DNA from: Rhodanobacter sp. | GTDB taxonomy: Bacteria; Pseudomonadota; Gammaproteobacteria; Xanthomonadales; Rhodanobacteraceae | Length of the DNA: 6,375 nt | NCBI GenBank assembly: GCA_026193555.1 | Contig: JAPHUU010000313.1 | Location: forward strand, 1-6,375 | Direction: 5' to 3' | Shown: piece after piece, positions 5,948-6,375 of the stretch | Layout of the letters: every line of letters begins with the position of its first letter | Position numbering within the stretch: the stretch's first letter is position 1 | Program-made: the position numbers and the translations under genes | Notes under the pieces: model-generated | Told to the model about the DNA's origin: nothing | What the model saw: only the letters and a program-made list of their open reading frames with translations | Database searches by the model: none

Positions 5948-5983
5948 CTGAGCGGCGTGCATGCCGAGGCACCGCTCGCTCAG
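5948..5983 (-). terminator. Hairpin spanning the hypE stop codon, possible terminator-like structure
   Basis: On the minus strand CTGAGCG (5983-5977) pairs with CGCTCAG (5954-5948). The stem can continue with GC/GC and GTGC/GCAC pairs, allowing two single-base bulges, around an eight-base loop. The hypE TGA lies in the left arm. No T-run follows on either strand, so it is not a canonical Rho-independent terminator. Because it is palindromic it would also form in readthrough transcripts from the hydrogenase operon, and could separate the two converging units. Confidence 0.35.
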
Positions 5984-6375
5984 CAGATGCGCGGCAGCGG
6001 CTCGTCTTCCAGTTCGTCGAGGATGCGTTCGCCGCCGAGTTCCGTGGTGAGCACGACGTCGGGCGGGCCGCTGGCGAGGCACCCGATGATGGCCGCTTGG
6101 CGGCCCTGCGGCATGCCGCGCCAGCGTGCCAGCGCCTCCTGCGCCGAGTCGGGTGCCACGACGGCAACCACGCGCCCTTCGCAGGCCAGATAGAGCGGGT
6201 CGTAGCCGAGCATCTCGCAAACCGAACGCACCGGCGCGCGAACGGGAATAGCCGGCTCGTCGAGACGAACCTGCACACGGGCGGCGGCCGCCATGTCGTG
6301 GGCGACGGTCACCAGGCCGCCGCGCGTGGGATCGCGCATGAATCGCAGCCCCGGCAGATCGAGCAGGGCCCGGCA
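5980..6375 (-). CDS. hypE: HypE, hydrogenase maturation carbamoyl dehydratase, C-terminal part (start outside window)
   Basis: The last 131 residues of HypE, an ATP-dependent enzyme that dehydrates the carbamoyl group handed over by HypF on its C-terminal Cys into thiocyanate, the source of the CN ligands of the Ni-Fe site. Seen: FMRDPTRGGL (visible residues 12-21), a conserved ATP-domain motif; CEMLGYDPLYLACEGRVV (about 53-70); the IGCL and GG stretches; and the diagnostic C-terminus PRIC, whose final Cys is the catalytic carrier. Translation continues without interruption to the window edge, upstream of the in-frame Met at 6339, so that Met is internal. The full protein is about 330-350 residues. 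It lies on the opposite strand, tail to tail with the hydrogenase operon, and 202 bp separate the two. Other hyp genes probably lie upstream of it, beyond the right edge. Confidence 0.94.
   Translation of the reverse strand, partial: CRALLDLPGLRFMRDPTRGGLVTVAHDMAAAARVQVRLDEPAIPVRAPVRSVCEMLGYDPLYLACEGRVVAVVAPDSAQEALARWRGMPQGRQAAIIGCLASGPPDVVLTTELGGERILDELEDEPLPRIC

Noticed and set aside
5843..6193. Plus-strand open frame of 116 codons between the protease gene and the window end
   Set aside because: Its second half is antisense to the clear hypE coding region, and its Ser/Arg-rich product has no recognisable feature.
1..6375. CRISPR array, tRNA or rRNA genes, insertion sequence or integration site
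   Set aside because: There are no regularly spaced long repeats, no recognisable RNA gene, no transposase and no terminal inverted repeats anywhere in the window.

Overview
The window is GC-rich, with strong G/C preference at third codon positions and many spurious open frames antisense to real genes. It looks like a chromosomal segment of a high-GC proteobacterium. The gene set fits gamma- or betaproteobacteria, but the sequence alone does not settle the lineage. Apart from the 5' edge gene and the 3' edge gene, all genes are complete.

Layout. Positions 1-357 hold the C-terminal half of a dihydrolipoamide acyltransferase (2-oxoacid dehydrogenase E2), cut by the window start. It overlaps by ATGA a free-standing acyl carrier protein (354-632). 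A 118-bp gap rich in GC hairpins follows, then a SpoIIAA/STAS-like protein (751-1116). After a 94-bp gap holding a perfect 8-bp inverted repeat, a tightly packed cluster encodes a soluble four-subunit [NiFe] hydrogenase of the group 3b (bidirectional, NAD(P)-linked, 'sulfhydrogenase') type. Its members are the Fe-S beta subunit (1211-2344), the FAD/NAD(P) gamma subunit (2341-3174), the small delta subunit (3177-3968) and the large alpha subunit (3961-5265). A hydrogenase maturation protease (5262-5777) overlaps the large-subunit gene. On the opposite strand, converging on this operon, is the C-terminal part of hypE (5980-6375, running off the window). It builds the CN ligands of the same active site, so other hyp genes probably lie just beyond the right edge.

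How the genes work together. The large and small subunits carry the Ni-Fe site and the electron-transfer [4Fe-4S] clusters. The beta and gamma subunits pass electrons to FAD and NAD(P)H. The protease and HypE mature the large subunit. No subunit has a Tat signal or membrane segment, so the enzyme should be cytoplasmic and could use H+ as an electron sink or H2 as a source of reduced nucleotide. The upstream E2 and acyl carrier protein suggest that 2-oxoacid oxidation, which yields acyl groups and NADH, is genetically linked to hydrogen turnover, with the STAS-like protein as a possible regulator or stress partner. That linkage is an inference from gene order. The most interesting aspects are the E2-ACP pair, the Asp-to-Asn change in the E2 catalytic motif, and the structured gaps before the STAS-like and hydrogenase genes.
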